Shown piece after piece: positions 12,001 to 18,000 of a stretch of DNA of 64,000 nucleotides; within the stretch, counting starts at the first letter, position 1, and every line of letters begins with the position of its first letter. The position numbers were made by a program, and so were the translations under genes. The notes beneath the pieces are model-generated. The model had not been told where the DNA came from. It saw nothing but the letters and a program-made list of their open reading frames with translations, and did no database searches. The stretch is from Anodontia alba (taxonomy: Eukaryota; Mollusca; Bivalvia; Lucinida; Lucinidae): assembly GCA_964016985.1 (NCBI GenBank), contig OZ024827.1, forward strand, positions 75,712,953-75,776,952, written 5' to 3'.

Positions 12001-15000
12001 GCCTTTCAAAAATAACTACATAAAAAGCAAAATTTAAGCCAAAAAGGTATGGAAAAAAGTAATAGAGATTTTAGGACAGATACCTTATATACTGTTTGAT
12101 TTCTTCTTCTGCTTAGATCTGTATTTAGTTCAGCGGTATCAGTAATATTCTTGCCATACTACCGGTATATAATGTTCTCCTAAGGTGACAGTTTGCATGA
12201 AGTGTCAGATAGGAGACAATTTGCATGAAGTGTCAGATCTTATTTTCTAGGAAAATTTAGAAAACTATCTCCAGTTTGTTGTCTACTGAATCTGCCCATA
12301 GCATGGTCAGTTTTAATTCCTCACCACATTAAAATTTTGTCCAAAAGTTTGAAAAAGTCTGTTTTACTGCCTGTTGATGTGTCTAAAATCATGCAGGGTG
12401 AGTGGCAAACAGTGTAGACCCAGATCAGATGCATAGCACTAGTTAAGGCGCTTTTTTCAGTCCAAAAATATTGATATTTTTCTTATTTCTCCACAAAAAC
12501 ATATGTTGTGGGTACTCATTAGAAGCGCCTCGCCTAGGCGCTTCTAATGAGTACCCACAACATATGTTTTCATGGAGAAATAAGAAAAATATTTACCGGA
12601 TACCTTCCCTTATCTAGACCTATGAGATGCCACATTCTGCAGTGTCTGATCTGGGTATTCACTGTTTGCTCAGGCTTGTCTGTCCCATTATTTAAGGTTA
12701 TTACTGTAAGCAAATTCTTTACAGGCATACTTCTTCCAACTGAGATTCAGATCAGTTGATAAATGTATATATTGTTTCCAAATATAGTCATAAAGTTTTC
12801 GTATAATGCTTTGTTTGTGTTGAGGTTTTACAACCCAGTTAACCAATTAGAGTCATATCGAGCACAGTCAGTTTACTTAACCCATACTTTTTCCTGGGCA
12901 GGCTTAGTCCTCTAAGTGATTATCCAGTATTTGTGAACATTTTTTTGCCAGAGACTGACAACTGCCGTCCTTGAACCAGCAGAAGGGAGAGAATGACTGT
13001 AGAAAATATTTCATGATAAATCGCGAATGTTGCCAGACCCGGCGGGGATCGAACCTGTGACCTCCTGATTTCCAGTCGGACACGCATCCCACTGAGCCAC
13101 AAAGGCCAGCTTGGCATAATGTACAGTGAAAGTGATCAGTAAGGGGCACAGATCCTGACAGTCTAATCTTTATTATACCCCCAGTATACAAAGTATATAG
13201 TGCATAAATAATTTTTGTCTTTTCCCTAACAGTGTCTGTATATGTGTGGGTGTAAACTTTTTTTTCCGTCAAAGATCTCTCAGGAACTACTCTGCCTTGG
13301 ATTATGAAATTTGGTACAAAGATTGAGTATGGCTTGTTGTATTTGTAAGAGAGAATCAGCATCCTCATGCATATGATTCCCTTTTTACTTTTCAATAAAA
13401 TTTTTCACCTCAGATTTCTTAGCTCCTGTTAGTCAGAGTCTTCAAACTTTGTATACACTTACAAAGGGTTGAAGTATATTGTGTAAAAGAAATCCATGAT
13501 GCTTGAATTTATTTTTCCTTCTTTTTTCTTTTTTTCCACCTCTCACTCCAATGTTATGCATGATAGGGAAATTTGTGTCAAAGATTTCTCGGGAACTACT
13601 GCACCTAGGAACCTGAAATTTACTGCAAACATTGGATACCATTAGTTGTATTAAGAGAGAATCAAGTCCTTTTTTTCTGTCTATTTTCTTTCTTTCAAAT
13701 AAAAAAATCATCAGATTTCTCAGCTTCAAGTTAATTTTTTTGGACAGAAAGCAAAACTGTTGAGATTTATTTTTGCCTTTTTTCCCACTTTTCTTTTTTC
13801 CATCTGTCACTCCAATGCAATGTCTAGGGGAATTTGCATCTTTAAAATTTGTTCAACACACATTTAATGACTATGGCTGGGGGTATGTGAGCTTTGCTCA
13901 CTGTCTTCTATTTTTGAGTCATGTTAAAGGTAATCCTCAATAATGAGGGTGTACTATTATAACACAGGAAAAGGATCTTTGGACATTCCATCGGATCAAT
14001 CTTTCAGTGTGCGTGCCCTGCCCCTTAGCAAGGCCACTGTTAGTTCATCCGTTGAAGTTTCCTCATGGCCTACCGCTTACATGAGAGAACAGCAGAGGTT
14101 CTGGCAAGACTGCGGGGATGCACAGATTCTGTTGAACCATTGTTGTTTGCATATGTATAATGACACTTTTCCATGACCTGGCCATTTAGATGTCAGAGTA
14201 ATACATTACCTTTCTATAGCTCTTAATAAGATGCATTTTTTCATTCCAAAAGTATTAATATTTTTCTTATTTCTCCACAAAAACATTATGTTGTGGGTGC
14301 TCATTAGAAGTGCCTCACTGAGGCACTTCTAATGAGTACCCACAACATATGTTTTTGTGGAGAAATAAGAAAAAAAAATTACCTGATACCTAACCTTATC
14401 TGGACCTATGTTTTGATCTCTTCCAGGATAGCAATCAGTTACATGCTGTATGTCTTGACACTTACCCACCAATCACCTATCTCACTGACACATCGAGACA
14501 GATTATTACTATGGTTCATGCATATAATAAATATTGTGGTGAAAACAGGGTAAGTACTCAGTACTCCACAACCACAACCTCTTTAGAACCAAAGCAAAAA
14601 CTCTGGGCCCAGTTGATCAAAGCACCGTTAGCTTAACAAGCTCATTAGTGGTCAAAATGTTAACTGTTCTAGTAAGTACAATATCTAATTCACAGTTATT
14701 TTTTCTGAAAAAATGTGAGTAGCTTTTGCAAATACAAAATCTACTCACTTTTTTCCAACAAAAATATTAGCATATATACCATTTTAATGATCCTTTTAAT
14801 GATACATTAACTGACGACATGGTTAGTTTTGAACAACTGGGCCCAGATTGCTAAAAAAACCTTTACACAGTGCTGGCAATCGTTGAGAAATCAGTGAGTG
14901 ATGAAAAAATGGCCAGATCTCGCAATGAGCACACAGCAGTTGCCATGATCTCGCAGTGATCTTTCATTTATCTCCACTGTTGTGACCGTCTTCTCAAAGT

Positions 15001-18000
15001 TTTGAACTCACAATGAGACTCCAAGGAGGACTCGATGATCTCATCAATCCCTCAGTGATCTTTCATTGAACTCCAACTTTATCCATACTAGTACTAGGGT
15101 GGCTGAGAGATCTGTAAGGGCTTGTTGAGTGTGAAAAGAAAGGCCAACAGATTCCATTGAAAAACTGTGGCAGAGATTGATGGGAGATCAATTTTCTCCA
15201 TTGAGACTGTTGAGCATCCATTCAGAGCTTGGAGGCACTTCTAATGAGTACCCAAAACATACATTTTCATAGAGAAATAAGAAAAATATACAGATGCCCC
15301 CTCTTATCTGGAGCTATGGATTTCTTTAACCCATATAAGCCAAATGGCTTTTCTACCATAACTCTTTGAAAAGGTCTATTTTATATATAAGGGGTGTCTG
15401 GTTAGTGTTTATTATTATTATCATGTTTTGTAGAAATTTCTGAATTTAATGCAAACTGTGTAGACCTAGATCAGACGCTACATTCTTTGGCATCTGATCT
15501 GGGTCTACACTGTTTGCCAATGTCCCTTTTATTGGATGCTGGGCATAAATGAGTTAAAGGTTGATATCTGAGCTGCTTTTGATAGAGCGGAAATGGTAGG
15601 AACTTCCCTTATTACCAGTATTTTATTCCAAACTGAATGTTTTGGTATCTTTTTGGTAATTATATTATTTGTAAAATTAATCCTGGTCCTACTGAACCTG
15701 GATACGTCCTGCCTTTGCAAACAGTGTAGATCCAGATCAGTTGGCTTCAGAGGCCAACTGATCTGGATCTGCACTGTTTGTAATTCAGTATGTGAATTTA
15801 TATCCACAACCTGGATCAAATAATCTGATTGGCTGACAATTAGAAGTGAGAGTGGCATCTTAATTTATCCAGCATGACAAGGGTTAATTAGAAATGATAT
15901 TCTGATGTCAGATATAATTCAGTGAAATGATACAATGAAATAATTTAGAAATAATTTAATGAAATGCACTCTCAGTGACATTCTGAAGACTGTACAGATT
16001 CACTGTTGAATAAATGCTGTATTTTACTGTGCATATATTCGAAAATATGAATATACCACAATACTTTTAAAGCTTTTACATCATAACTCTATTTACTTGA
16101 TATCATTTTATCTAACTTGGCTATGTAGCCTAGTTAGAAATTACCTGTTTAAAAACTTTTTTCTCCATTTTTAATAGTAAGTCATTAGTAGCATTTGTAT
16201 CAAGTTATAAGTAGCATTTGTATCAAAGTCAAAGTCAAAACATCTACTTATCATTTGAAAATGAAATGTTCTGACAATGAAAAAATGAAGAGCTCAGGTA
16301 TCAGCCTTTAAGAGTAGACTGCTTTTAGAAGGAAGCCAAGTACTGTCAAGTCAATGATCCCCCTTGGAGGTGTATCCATTTGTCTTAAGGAAATAGATAA
16401 AATTAGTAGATTTCCAGCCATTTTTAAAAGGGAAAAAAATTTTGTGACTTCATTTTTGCTTTCTTGCCTGCCAAATCCCTTCTGAAAAGGGGTCTATTTT
16501 GAAAGAAAAGAATTTGCTCTGCTTAGCAACAAATTCTTCCCATTTAGAGAAGATCTTTTCATAAGTCAAGAAAAACAATTCTGACAGGGTTGCCTCCCAC
16601 AAAAGTGTATCACTTCATCTGAAAATGTATTTGCAGGTTGCATATTCATTTGATGCTGGACCTAATGCCTGTTTATTCATGATGGATGAAGATGTCCCTG
16701 TAGTTATGTCCCTTGTCTCCCATTTCTTCCCACCAGGGGATATAGAAGAAGAATTCATGACTGGTTCACCTATAAAGGTCGTAGAAGAAGATCAGGTTGG
16801 TTTCAGTGACTTTTCAATCTTTACCCTTCCAGATTTAATGCTTTGCACTCTGGGTAAAAAAAATCAGCAGAGAACATGTTAAAGTACATGTAGTTTTCTT
16901 AACATGTATTTTCCCAGAAAACAGGTTTTGATATTTCATGGAGACAATCTGCATGAGATGTCAAATCCTGTTTCTTGGAAAATAAAATAGGCAGTCTGCA
17001 TGAAATGTTTAGCCCTATTTTCTTGGGAAACTAGAAAAACTAGACATGACTTGAAAATTGTTATCATAGGACCATTGCTATAAAAGAACTAAAGTTACTA
17101 ACAGAACTTTGATAAGTTCAGATTATGTTAGGATTGTGTTTTGAGACAAATTGCTACCATTTTGATTAAAAAAAAAAGGTTTTTGAGTCAATCTTTCCTG
17201 GCAATTTGAAGTGTTTAAAATATTAGAAAGAAATAATGTTATCATTTGAATTAATGGAGCCATTTTAGAACCAGTTTTTCTTGATAATTTTAGGTGTTTC
17301 AAATACTAGAGAGTAATCTCTCTCCATATTTTAAACCTTTAAGTGCCGGTCACAGCAGTAGGAGATGACATTCTGATTTTGTTTTTATCAAGAAATCAGG
17401 CTTGATATTTTGCTTAGTACTGCAAGTGTTAAGTGGGCCCACTTGTTCAAAACTAACGATGTCATTAGTAAATGTATCGTTAAAACGTTGATCATTTAAT
17501 ATGGAATATACTCTAATATGTTTGCTGAAAAAAATGTGAGTAACTTTTGCAAATGCAAAAGCTACTCACATTTTTTCAGCAAAAACACCTGTGAATTAGA
17601 TATTGTACTTACTAGAACAGTTAATATTTTGACCACTAACCCAGCTAGCATTCTACGTAAATCTACATCGGGCCGTTATCGGCCCGTCAGCTACCCTGAC
17701 GGGCCGATGACGGTCCGATATAGATTTACGTAGAATGCTGACTGGGAACGAGCTTGTTAAGCTAACAATGTTTTGAACAACTGGGCCCAGGGCTTTTGTT
17801 TGTCTGTCAATGCATTTGAAGTATCCAGTGAGTTTTTACACTATGATCTGGTTTTTTGCAGTCCATGTCTTAAGGGGAAGCGATGCACTTCAAAGGAGAC
17901 AAATCCATCAGAATAGTTTTAGCTCCCTTCTGAAAATGGATCAACTCTAAAAGAAAAGAATTTGCTCCACATTGGAGCAAATTCTTACCTTTTAGTGTTG

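Noticed and set aside
12904..13395. 163-codon minus-strand frame
   Set aside because: It runs through a SINE and the adjoining AT-rich repeat.
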